Positions 50,578 to 59,166 of a DNA stretch of 64,000 nucleotides are shown here, piece after piece. The position numbers and the translations under genes were made by a program. Every line of letters starts with the position of its first letter. The first letter of the stretch is position 1. The DNA is from Mycobacterium ahvazicum (GTDB lineage Bacteria; Actinomycetota; Actinomycetes; Mycobacteriales; Mycobacteriaceae), in NCBI RefSeq assembly GCF_900176255.2, contig NZ_FXEG02000002.1, forward strand, positions 124,001 through 188,000, in the 5' to 3' direction. Below the pieces are notes generated by a model. The model saw nothing but the letters and a program-made list of their open reading frames with translations, was not told the origin of the DNA and made no database searches.

Positions 50578-50690
50578 AGACACGGGAGTCCCGAGCGACC
50601 TGCGGGGCTGAGAGTGGGCACAGCCGGCGAAACCGGAGCTGCCCTTACCGTCACACCTGATCCGGGTCATGCCGGCGAAGGGAGCGGAAG
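50578..50690 (+). promoter_or_regulatory. TPP riboswitch (THI element) for thiO-thiS-thiG
   Basis: The conserved THI-box strings are present in order: ACACGGGAGTCCC (50580-50592), GGGGCTGAGAG (about 50604-50614), a variable stem, then ACCTGATCCGGGTCATGCC and GGCGAAGGGAG just before ATG 50691. The 3' strand overlaps the ribosome-binding site, so TPP binding should sequester it and block translation. Confidence 0.95.
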
Positions 50691-51703
50691 ATGCCTTCGG
50701 ATGTAGGGACGCTGGCCGTGATCGGCGGCGGCGTCATCGGGCTGTCGGTGGCGCGCCGGGCGGCCCAGGCCGGGTGGTCGGTGCGGGTGCACCGCACCGG
50801 CGACCACGGCGCGTCCTGGGTCGCCGGTGGCATGCTGGCTCCGCACAGCGAGGGGTGGCCGGGCGAAGAGCACTTGCTGCGGCTGGGCCTGGAGTCGCTG
50901 CGGCTGTGGCGCGAGGGCGGCTACCTGGACGGGCTGCCGCCGGAGGTGGTCACCGCCCGCGAGTCGCTGGTGGTGGCCGTCGACCGGGCCGATGCCGCCG
51001 ACCTGCGCACGGTCGCGGACTGGCTGGACGGGCAGGGCCATCCCGTCATTTGGGAGCCGGCCGCACGCGATGTCGAACCTCTTCTCGCGCAAGGCATCCG
51101 GCATGGCTTTCGGGCACCCACCGAACTGGCCGTGGACAACCGCGCGGTCCTCGACGCGCTGGCGGCGGACTGCGAACGTCGCGGCGTCGCCTGGGCGCCG
51201 CCGGCGCAGGACCTGTCGCGGGTCTCCGGCGACGCGGTGGTGATCGCCAACGGCATCGACGCGCCGGCGCTGTGCCCGGGCCTGCCGGTGCGCCCGGTGA
51301 AGGGCGAGGTGCTGCGACTGCGCTGGCGGAAGGGCTGTATGCCGTTGCTGGGCAGAGTGATTCGCGCACGTGTGCACGGCCGTCAGGTGTACGTGGTGCC
51401 GCGCGCGGATGGGGTTGTGGTGGGTGCGACGCAGTACGAACACGGCCGGGACACCGCCCCGGTGGTATCCGGAGTACGTGATCTGCTCGACGACGCGTGC
51501 GCGGTGCTGCCGGCGCTGGGTGAGTACGAGCTGGCCGAGTGCGCCGCCGGGCTGCGCCCGATGACACCGGATAACCTTCCTCTGGTACATCGCCTGGACG
51601 ACCGCACCCTGGTCGCGACCGGACACGGCCGGTCAGGCTTTCTGCTGGCACCGTGGACCGCCGAACAAATTGTGTCCGAACTCGTTCCGGTAGGAGTCCA
51701 GTC

Positions 51704-51707
<4 letters not shown>
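50691..51707 (+). CDS. thiO: Glycine oxidase ThiO
   Basis: The 338-residue FAD-dependent amine oxidase supplies dehydroglycine for thiazole synthesis. It has the FAD motif VIGGGVIGLSVAR (about 9-22), GGMLAPHSE, and the C-terminal GHGRSGFLLAPWTA segment. It is the first gene of the thiOSG operon, directly controlled by the upstream TPP riboswitch. Its stop overlaps the thiS ATG. Confidence 0.95.
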
Positions 51708-52703
<996 letters not shown>

Positions 52704-52716
52704 GAACAGCCGGGCG

Positions 52717-53517
52717 ATGAGCGAACCGAAGAGTCGATCGAAACGATATGTAGCGCTGGGCAGTTCGATGGCCGCCGGTCCGGGCATCCAGCCGCGCGTT
52801 CACGGCGCTCCACGATGGTCGGGCCGATCGGCGCGCAATTATGCCCACCTGCTCGCCGAGCAGATGAACCTCCAACCGGGCCGGGAGTTTGTCGATGTCA
52901 CCTTTTCCGGCGCCACCACCGCCCACATCCTCACCGATCGTCAGCACAGCGCGCCGCCCCAGATCACCGCGTTGGACGGCTCGGAGAACCTCGTCACGAT
53001 CACGATCGGCGGCAACGACGTCGGCTACGTTCCGCTACTGATGGCGGCAGCCCTGCCACGGGCGACGCGGCGGCTGCCGCTGCTGGGGGCGCGGATCGCC
53101 GAACTGCTGGACCGTGGGGTGCGCGACCGGGCCGTGGCAGAAGTGTCCGAGTCCTTGTGTGCGGTCGGCAAAGCCGTGTGTGAACGGGCCCCGCACGCAC
53201 TGGTCTTCTTCGTCGACTATCTGACGATCCTGCCGCCCGAAGGCGTGCCGGCACCGCCGATCTCGGACGAGGATGCGGCCCTTGGCCGCCGCGTGGCGGC
53301 GGCGCTGGAACGGCTCACGGCCGACGCCGCCGCTGCATCCGGCTGCGGGGTGGTCAGCGCCGCCGCGGCCAGCCGGGATCATCACGCGTGGTCTGCCCAA
53401 CCGTGGACGACCAAACCGGCGAAATACATTGTGCCGCTGCCGGGTCGGCCGGCCCCGCTACATCCCAACGGCGCGGGGATGAAAGCGGTGGCCGAACTCG
53501 TTGCGGCCCAGCTCTAA
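52717..53517 (+). CDS. SGNH/GDSL-like hydrolase
   Basis: The 266-residue protein has a block I variant YVALGSSMAAGPG (nucleophile Ser17, GSS instead of GDS), block III TIGGNDVGY (Asn) and a C-terminal HPNGAGM with the catalytic His. These define an SGNH esterase/lipase. There is no signal peptide, so it appears cytoplasmic. It lies 13 bases after thiG and could be read through from that operon, but no link to thiamine is known. Confidence 0.85.
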   Translation: MSEPKSRSKRYVALGSSMAAGPGIQPRVHGAPRWSGRSARNYAHLLAEQMNLQPGREFVDVTFSGATTAHILTDRQHSAPPQITALDGSENLVTITIGGNDVGYVPLLMAAALPRATRRLPLLGARIAELLDRGVRDRAVAEVSESLCAVGKAVCERAPHALVFFVDYLTILPPEGVPAPPISDEDAALGRRVAAALERLTADAAAASGCGVVSAAAASRDHHAWSAQPWTTKPAKYIVPLPGRPAPLHPNGAGMKAVAELVAAQL

Positions 53518-53520
53518 AAC

Positions 53521-54039
53521 TCAGCCGTTGGACTGCCACCACTTGTACAGGGCGGCCGTGTCCCCGTTGGACGCGCGGATGAAGGCCAGCACGTTCTTCG
53601 CGTCGACGGTCCAGAGGACCTCTGCCTGGCCGGAATCCGTCCCGCAGGCCACCTGTCCGGCGGAGTCGGAGCTGCCCTGGTGCCATGTGGTGGGCGACTT
53701 GGCGTCCCCGCAGTTGGCGAGGGTGTCACTGCTGATGAGCTTGGTGAACGAGCTGGCCGTGTCGGCGCTGTTGGCGAACAGGAAGTACTTGCCGCCCATC
53801 GGGCCGCTGGAATCGGTGTTCTGTCCGCACTGCAGGACCGCCACCACCGTGGCGGTAAACGAGCCCTGCACGTCGGACACCGCCTGAGAGGAGCAGTTGC
53901 TGCTGCTGTAGCCCTTCGAGAGGGCGCTCAGGAGCGTGGCGTTGTTGTCTGCCATCGCGGTGGGAGTGGCGACGCAGAAGAAGGTCGCTGTAAAGGCTGC
54001 GGCCGTCACGGCTCGCAGCGTCTTGGCCGGGTGAGGCAT
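53521..54039 (-). CDS. Small secreted protein, tandem family member 1
   Basis: The 172-residue protein has a signal peptide (about 1-31, ending PTAMA) and a mature domain with four cysteines: GYSSSNC, LQCGQNTDSSGPMGGKYFLF, LANCGD, and VACGT, then VLWTVDAKNVLAFIRA, ending KWWQSNG. The domain resembles stand-alone versions of a mycobacterial extracytoplasmic sensor-type domain with the pattern CGQ-N/S-D-GP. It is about 45 percent similar by eye to the neighbour at 54414-54935. AGGAGCGAGG precedes the ATG at 54039; a longer upstream reading is rejected. Confidence 0.82.
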   Translation of the reverse strand: MPHPAKTLRAVTAAAFTATFFCVATPTAMADNNATLLSALSKGYSSSNCSSQAVSDVQGSFTATVVAVLQCGQNTDSSGPMGGKYFLFANSADTASSFTKLISSDTLANCGDAKSPTTWHQGSSDSAGQVACGTDSGQAEVLWTVDAKNVLAFIRASNGDTAALYKWWQSNG

Positions 54040-54107
54040 CCTCGCTCCTGATATTGGGGTAACCGCCTGAAAAGGCTGCGCCGACGATATTTGTCTTTGC
54101 CAGAATG

Positions 54108-54147
54108 ATCGTAGGGGCAAACCACAGCTATGCAACCCATTCCGCCG
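54108..54147 (-). promoter_or_regulatory. Conserved upstream block of member 1
   Basis: A 40-base block matches 54980-55019, upstream of member 2, at about 27 to 28 positions, with ATCGTAGGG and CATTCCGCCG at its ends identical. It lies 69-108 bases upstream of the ATG in the gene's orientation, and so may hold the promoter or a regulator site. Confidence 0.5.
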
Positions 54148-54213
54148 AATACGGTTTACACCGGCATCATTTTCGGCGGCATGAGCGTGGAACCTGTTGC
54201 GGCTCAAGTCCGA

Positions 54214-54263
54214 TCAGTCGTTGTCCTGCCACCGCCCGCGGAGCGAGGGCACGTCGCTTCTGG
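54214..54263 (-). pseudogene. Decayed third copy of the small secreted protein (C-terminal fragment)
   Basis: On the minus strand the fragment reads DVPSLRGRWQDND and stops, matching DVPSLYTWWRDNG at the end of member 2; 37 of 50 bases agree. The 3' flank also matches that of member 2 (TGGAA...GTTGCGGC). Nothing of the N-terminal part remains. It is the relic of a tandem copy. Confidence 0.7.
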
Positions 54264-54413
54264 AAAGCTGGAACAGCTGAGGTTATCGGCGCTCGGGAAT
54301 AGCTGGTAGACGGCGGACAGCCGGAGGCAACCCGTTGGGTCGCATACCGTTTGCACTGGCGAGATTCTCACCAACTCGACTCTGGAAACGGTTGCGGCCC
54401 AACCGCAGAAGGC

Positions 54414-54935
54414 TCAGCCGTTGTCTCGCCACCACGTGTAGAGCGACGGTACGTCGTTGCCGGCGGCACGGATCACGCCCAGCATGTTCTTGGCCTCATT
54501 GGTCCAGATGATCTCGGCATGGTTCTGAAAAGTCCCGCACGCCACCGATCCCGCGCTGGCGGTGGAACTGCCCTGGTGCCATGGCGTCGGCGAGGGGGCA
54601 TTCCCGCAGTTGCTCAGGGAGTCACCACCGATGAGGCGCTGAAATGAACTCGCCAGCGCGCTGTGATCGCTGAAGAGGAAATATTTGCCGAGCAGCGGCC
54701 CGCTCGGGTCCGGGCTCTGTCCGCACTGCAGGTAGGCCAGCGCGCCGCTGGGAACCCCCTGGGCGACGCAGTTGTTGAGGCCGTATCCCTTCGACAGCGC
54801 GCTGGCTAGTGTGTTGATATCCGCGCCGCTTCCGGTGTTGGGGTCCGCGGTCGCTGTCGCGGTGCCCGCAAACGCCAAACCACCCACGAGAACCGCGGCC
54901 GTCGTGGCACGCAGCGGGTAACTGCGAGGTGACAT
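54414..54935 (-). CDS. Small secreted protein, tandem family member 2
   Basis: The 173-residue protein has a signal peptide (about 1-31, ending TATATA) and the same domain as member 1, with four cysteines: LNNC, LQCGQSPDPSGPLLGKYFLF, LSNCGN, VACGT, ending WWRDNG. Function unknown; the family is exported and mycobacterial. The shared start-proximal elements and upstream block indicate a recent tandem duplication with member 1. CGGAAGGAGT precedes the ATG. Confidence 0.82.
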   Translation of the reverse strand: MSPRSYPLRATTAAVLVGGLAFAGTATATADPNTGSGADINTLASALSKGYGLNNCVAQGVPSGALAYLQCGQSPDPSGPLLGKYFLFSDHSALASSFQRLIGGDSLSNCGNAPSPTPWHQGSSTASAGSVACGTFQNHAEIIWTNEAKNMLGVIRAAGNDVPSLYTWWRDNG

Positions 54936-55272
54936 CCGGCGACTCCTTCCGGCGGTCGCGGTGGCGTGTGGCTACCGCAATCGTAGGGCTATATCGGGGC
55001 TGTGCAATACATTCCGCCGCGCCATTTCTTTATGCGCATTATTCGGTCCTGACCTGGGCAATTCCGGGGCGACAACGGGAAGGCGATCCACACAACGCAT
55101 TTCGTCGATAAGCCGCGGATCGAGCCGGCCCAGCCATCGGGAGAGGCGCTGCGGCGGCAACGATGTCGGGGGTTCGGACGAACTGATTTTTGCGTACATA
55201 GTGCCCTCGCCACTCCGCTCATGTATGGTAAGCACGCTTCACGCCAGCTAACTTCTCGCGACTGGAGAATTC
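54936..55272. other. 337-bp intergenic region, divergent promoters
   Basis: It contains the member 2 promoter block (54980-55019) and, at the other end, the promoter and CTGGAGAATTC ribosome-binding site of the CD225 gene. The middle (about 55020-55200) shows no gene, repeat or recognisable motif. Confidence 0.6.
54980..55019 (-). promoter_or_regulatory. Conserved upstream block of member 2
   Basis: Counterpart of 54108-54147, 45-84 bases upstream of the member 2 ATG. It includes CATTCCGCCG at 55010-55019. Confidence 0.5.
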
Positions 55273-55602
55273 ATGACTGCACAACCGCCGCCCCCGGGTT
55301 ACCCGCCCCAGCAGCCCGCCGGGCAAGCACCGGATAACTATCTGGTGTGGTCCATCTTGGCGACACTGTTCTGCTGTCTGCCGTTCGGCATCGTGGCCAT
55401 CGTCAAATCCACTCAGGTGAGTGGGTTGTGGGCGCAGGGTCAGTACGCCGAGGCGCAAGCCGCAGCGGACGCCGCCAAGAAGTGGGTGAAGTGGTCGGTC
55501 ATCGCCGCCGTCGTTAGCGCCGTCCTGTACGGCATCGTGCTGGCGATCATCGCCATGACCGCCGACACCTCGACCCCCGCGGCCCTGGCCGCAATGCTGT
55601 AA
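55273..55602 (+). CDS. CD225/dispanin-family membrane protein
   Basis: The 109-residue protein has a Pro/Gln-rich N-terminus (PPPPGYPPQQPAG) and two hydrophobic segments, the first containing VWSILATLFCCLPFGIVAIV and the second AAVVSAVLYGIVLAII, separated by AAKKWVKWS. The CLPFGIVAIV pattern is the CD225/dispanin signature shared with eukaryotic interferon-induced transmembrane proteins. In bacteria its role is unknown. It is 16 bases upstream of the DUF2752 gene. Confidence 0.88.
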   Translation: MTAQPPPPGYPPQQPAGQAPDNYLVWSILATLFCCLPFGIVAIVKSTQVSGLWAQGQYAEAQAAADAAKKWVKWSVIAAVVSAVLYGIVLAIIAMTADTSTPAALAAML

Positions 55603-55618
55603 CGGGGTTGCACGGACG

Positions 55619-56041
55619 GTGACCCTCCAGCGGCCGCTCACGCTCGGTCTCGGCGCCCCGCTCATGGTCGCCGCGTCGACGACGTTGGTGTGCGCGGCCA
55701 CCTGGGCGGGCGATCCGACCACCCCGGGTGGCCCGCTGCCGGTGTGTCCCACCAAGGCTCTGCTGGGAATCGACTGTCCCGGTTGCGGCAGCCTGCGGAT
55801 GATCTATTCGCTCTTGCACGGCAACGTGATGGCCGCCGCCAGGTTCAACGCGTTGGGCTTGGCGGCGGTCGTGCTGTTGGTGTGGGCCTACCTGGTCTGG
55901 ACCTACGGCCGGGTGACGGGCCGGCGGATCAGGAGCTGGCAACACCACCGCTGGGCCGCCATGGTGACGCTCTCGTTGGTATTGGTTTGGTTTGTGGTGC
56001 GCAACATTCCGTTCGCCCCCTTCAGCGGGCTATACGTCTGA
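55619..56041 (+). CDS. DUF2752 membrane protein
   Basis: The 140-residue protein has three to four hydrophobic segments and the DUF2752 motif CPTKALLGIDCPGCGSLRMIYSLLHGN (shown in parts: CPGCG at 53-57). The Cys pairs may bind metal or form a disulfide. DUF2752 genes are often beside CD225 genes in actinobacteria, and the pair is uncharacterised. GTG start at 55619. Confidence 0.85.
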   Translation: MTLQRPLTLGLGAPLMVAASTTLVCAATWAGDPTTPGGPLPVCPTKALLGIDCPGCGSLRMIYSLLHGNVMAAARFNALGLAAVVLLVWAYLVWTYGRVTGRRIRSWQHHRWAAMVTLSLVLVWFVVRNIPFAPFSGLYV

Positions 56042-56100
56042 CCTCACGCCGCGGTGAGCCGAGTGCGCCCAGGCGCGACGGGCGTCTAACCTTGGGCGCG

Positions 56101-57597
56101 ATGGTGAACAAATCCCGAACGATGGCGGCGCTGCTCGCCACGGTCGCCCTCGCCGTGGTCGTGACCGGTTGCTCGCACCGGGCGGCGAACTCCCAGCAGG
56201 TGAGCGATCCCGCCGCGGCGGAGTTCGCCAACACGGTGCACAACAAGGTCACGGCCGACGCGATGATGGCGCACCTGACCAAGCTTCAGGACATCGCCAA
56301 CGCCAATAACGGCACCCGGGCGGTGGGCACGCCCGGCTACGACGCCAGCGTTGACTATGTGGTGAACACGTTGCGCCACAGCGGTTTCGACGTGCAAACC
56401 CCCGAATTTTCGGCGCGGGTTTTTCATTCCGAGAAGCCCACGGTGACGGTAGGCGGTAAGACCGTCGAGGCGCACGCGCTCGAGTTCAGCCTCGGCACCG
56501 GACCCGACGGGGTGAGCGGCCCGTTGCTGACGGTGTCGACCGGCAACGGCCAGGCCTGCGCGGCCTCGGACTACGACAATCTTGCGGTGCAGGGCGCGGT
56601 GGTCCTGGTTGACCGCGGCACGTGCCCATTTGCGCAGAAGGAGGACGCCGCCGCGCAGCGCGGAGCGGTGGCGTTGATCGTCGCCGACAATGTCGACGAG
56701 GAACAGATGGGCGGCACGCTCGGGGCGAACACCGTCGTGAAGATTCCGGCGGTCGGTGTCACCAAATCCACCGGTATGCAGCTGCGCGCCCAGCCCGGGC
56801 CGGTCACGATCAAGCTGGACGCCAACAGTCAGAGCTTCAAGGCGCGCAACATCATCGCGCAGACCAAGACGGGCTCGCCCAACGACGTGGTGATGGCGGG
56901 CGCACACCTGGACAGCGTGCCGGCGGGACCGGGCATCAACGACAACGGCTCCGGCGTCGCCGCAATCTTGGAAACCGCAGTGCAACTTGGGAATTCGCCC
57001 CAGGTGCACAACGCGGTGCGCTTCGCGTTCTGGGGTGCCGAGGAACTCGGACTGATCGGATCGCGCAACTACGTCGAATCACTGAATTTCGAAGACCTCA
57101 AAAACATTGCCCTGTACCTGAATTTCGACATGCTCGCCTCGCCGAACCCCGGTTACTTCACCTATGACGGTGACCAATCCCTGCCGGCCGACACCCGCGG
57201 CCAACCGGTGGTACCAGAAGGTTCGGCAGGCATCGAGCGCACGCTGGTCGCCTACCTGAAGGCGGCCGGCAAGACCGCGCAGGATACGCAGTTCGACGGA
57301 CGCTCCGACTACGACGGCTTCACCCAGGCCGGTATCCCGTCGGGCGGCTTGTTCTCCGGTGCGGAAGCAAACAAGTCCGCCGACCAAGTCAAATTGTGGG
57401 GCGGGACGGCAGATGAGCCGTTCGATCCGAACTATCACAAGAGCACTGACACGCTCGACCACATCGACCGCACCTCGCTGGGCATCAACGGCGCCGGTGT
57501 GGCCTACGCGATCGCTCTGTACGCCCAGGATCTCACCGGACACAACGGGGTCCCGGCCATGGCTGACCGCACCCGCCACGTGCTCGCAAAACGATGA
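56101..57597 (+). CDS. lpqL: LpqL lipoprotein aminopeptidase (M28 family)
   Basis: The 498-residue protein has a lipobox VTGC with Cys24, a protease-associated domain (about 130-240), and an M28 zinc peptidase domain. Zinc ligands and base are intact: His269 (GAHLDS), Asp281 (INDNGSG), Glu314-Glu315 (WGAEELG), Asp343 (NFDM) and His446 (PNYHKSTDT). It should trim N-terminal residues from peptides at the outer membrane face. ATG at 56101; its stop overlaps the next gene's ATG, so the two paralogues are coupled. Confidence 0.93.
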   Translation: MVNKSRTMAALLATVALAVVVTGCSHRAANSQQVSDPAAAEFANTVHNKVTADAMMAHLTKLQDIANANNGTRAVGTPGYDASVDYVVNTLRHSGFDVQTPEFSARVFHSEKPTVTVGGKTVEAHALEFSLGTGPDGVSGPLLTVSTGNGQACAASDYDNLAVQGAVVLVDRGTCPFAQKEDAAAQRGAVALIVADNVDEEQMGGTLGANTVVKIPAVGVTKSTGMQLRAQPGPVTIKLDANSQSFKARNIIAQTKTGSPNDVVMAGAHLDSVPAGPGINDNGSGVAAILETAVQLGNSPQVHNAVRFAFWGAEELGLIGSRNYVESLNFEDLKNIALYLNFDMLASPNPGYFTYDGDQSLPADTRGQPVVPEGSAGIERTLVAYLKAAGKTAQDTQFDGRSDYDGFTQAGIPSGGLFSGAEANKSADQVKLWGGTADEPFDPNYHKSTDTLDHIDRTSLGINGAGVAYAIALYAQDLTGHNGVPAMADRTRHVLAKR

Positions 57598-59063
57598 TCC
57601 GCCACCTGTGCTCGGTGGTGGTGCTGATCGGGCTGGTGGCAGGGTGTTCGTCGCCGCGGCATCCACCGCCGGCGGCCGCGCCGGACCTCGGCCGGGTGCT
57701 GGCTGGAAAGGTCACTGCCGACGGGATGTTCGTGCACCTGCGGGCGCTGCAGGACATCGCCAACGCCAACAAGGGGAACCGGGCAGAGGGGACACCGGGC
57801 TATGACGCCAGCGTCGAATATGTCGCGAAAGCGTTGCGCAGCAAGGGCTTCGAGGTGGCAACGCCACAGTTCGACCGGCTGTACGCGGTGTCACCGGGTA
57901 AGCCGTCGCTGACGATCGCCGCCAACAGCTATTCGGTGGACCAGGCCTCGCTGCTGGTCCGGACACCGCCGGGCGGTCTCAGCGGCCAACCGGTGAAACC
58001 CACGCAACCGTCGGGCTGCGCGGCGGGTGATTACCCGGCCACGCTGCCCGCGGGCGCCATCGCCGTCGTCGACGACGCGCGCTGCTCGGTGGTCGACAAG
58101 CAAAACAGCGCGAGGGCAAAGGGAGCCGCGGCAGTGATCGTGGTCAGCACCGCCACCGGCGAAGGAGCTCCGCCCACGTTGTTCACCGCGGGCTACTACA
58201 AGCAGCTGACCATGCCGGTCGCCGTCGTGAGTAGCTACGGTGGCAGCGCGCTGTCGCACGCCACCGCACCGGTGCGGCTGGTGCTGGACGCCGAGAACGT
58301 CAAGATCACATCGCGAAATGTGCTGGCGCAGACCAAGACCGGCTCGACGAACGACGTGATCATGGTTGGCGCCCACCTCGACGGTCCGCGCAGCGGTGCG
58401 GGCATCAACGACAACGGGTCCGGGGTGGCCGCGGTGCTGGAAACCGCCCTGCAACTGGGCCCGCTGGCGCCGGTGAACAACGCGGTGCGGTTCGTGTTCT
58501 GGGGGGCCGACGAGGACGGGCTCAACGGCGTCATGGATTATGTGTTCGGCCTGGACGACCAGCAGCTCAACGACATCGCGATGTACCTGGACTTCAACCT
58601 GCTCGGTTCGCCCAACGCCGGGTTCTTCACCGATGACGGCGATCAGTCCGGGCCGCCCGGACAGGGGATCGCGTCCGCTGATGTGCCCGAGGGGTCGGCG
58701 GGTATCGAGCGCACGCTGTCCGGCTATCTCAATCTGGCCGGTAAGCGGCCCGCCGACATGCCGTTGGGCCCCCGGACCGACTACCACCCCTTCATGATCG
58801 CGGGGGTGCCGATCGGCGGCATGAGCACCGGCGCATCGCAACTGAAATCGCCTGTGCAAGCGCGCCTGTGGGGCGGCAGGGCCGGAGTCGGATACGACCC
58901 CAATTTTCAAACCCCCCGGGACACGATCGACAACATCAACCGGGAAGCATTGGCCGTCATGGGTTCTGGCGTGGCATACGCGGCAGGCAGCTACGCCATG
59001 TCCATTTCCGGTGTCAACGGCGTCCCGCTCCACGACAAACGGCATCGGACCCGATTGCCCTAG
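57594..59063 (+). CDS. LpqL paralogue lacking catalytic residues
   Basis: The 489-residue protein shares the lipobox (VAGC, Cys18), domain order and most blocks of LpqL. Its active site is altered: His261 and Asp273 remain, but the base Glu is Asp306 (ADED instead of AEEL), the zinc Asp of NFDM is Asn335 (DFNL), and the last zinc His is Gln439 (NFQTPRDT). Three changes in one site argue against two-zinc aminopeptidase activity. The protein may act as a peptide-binding partner or decoy. It overlaps lpqL by four bases (ATGA). Confidence 0.9.
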   Translation: MIRHLCSVVVLIGLVAGCSSPRHPPPAAAPDLGRVLAGKVTADGMFVHLRALQDIANANKGNRAEGTPGYDASVEYVAKALRSKGFEVATPQFDRLYAVSPGKPSLTIAANSYSVDQASLLVRTPPGGLSGQPVKPTQPSGCAAGDYPATLPAGAIAVVDDARCSVVDKQNSARAKGAAAVIVVSTATGEGAPPTLFTAGYYKQLTMPVAVVSSYGGSALSHATAPVRLVLDAENVKITSRNVLAQTKTGSTNDVIMVGAHLDGPRSGAGINDNGSGVAAVLETALQLGPLAPVNNAVRFVFWGADEDGLNGVMDYVFGLDDQQLNDIAMYLDFNLLGSPNAGFFTDDGDQSGPPGQGIASADVPEGSAGIERTLSGYLNLAGKRPADMPLGPRTDYHPFMIAGVPIGGMSTGASQLKSPVQARLWGGRAGVGYDPNFQTPRDTIDNINREALAVMGSGVAYAAGSYAMSISGVNGVPLHDKRHRTRLP

Positions 59064-59166
59064 CGGCGTTTGCTGGGCCGCTGGTTTTCGCTACGCTGTT
59101 CAACCAGCGGACCTAGAATGAGAACCCTTTGATGCTGCCGTGCAGCCGGTCGGGATGAGGTTGGGC

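Larger units (their letters stand above)
54040..54413. other. 374-bp intergenic region with a decayed gene copy
   Basis: It holds the member 1 promoter block (54108-54147, conserved with 54980-55019), a remnant of a third family member (54214-54263), and a tandem repeat: about 54127-54263 resembles 54331-54463. No intact gene is present. Confidence 0.7.

Noticed and set aside
55690..56100. N-terminal extension of lpqL
   Set aside because: It overlaps the DUF2752 gene in another frame; the lipoprotein signal begins at the ATG at 56101.
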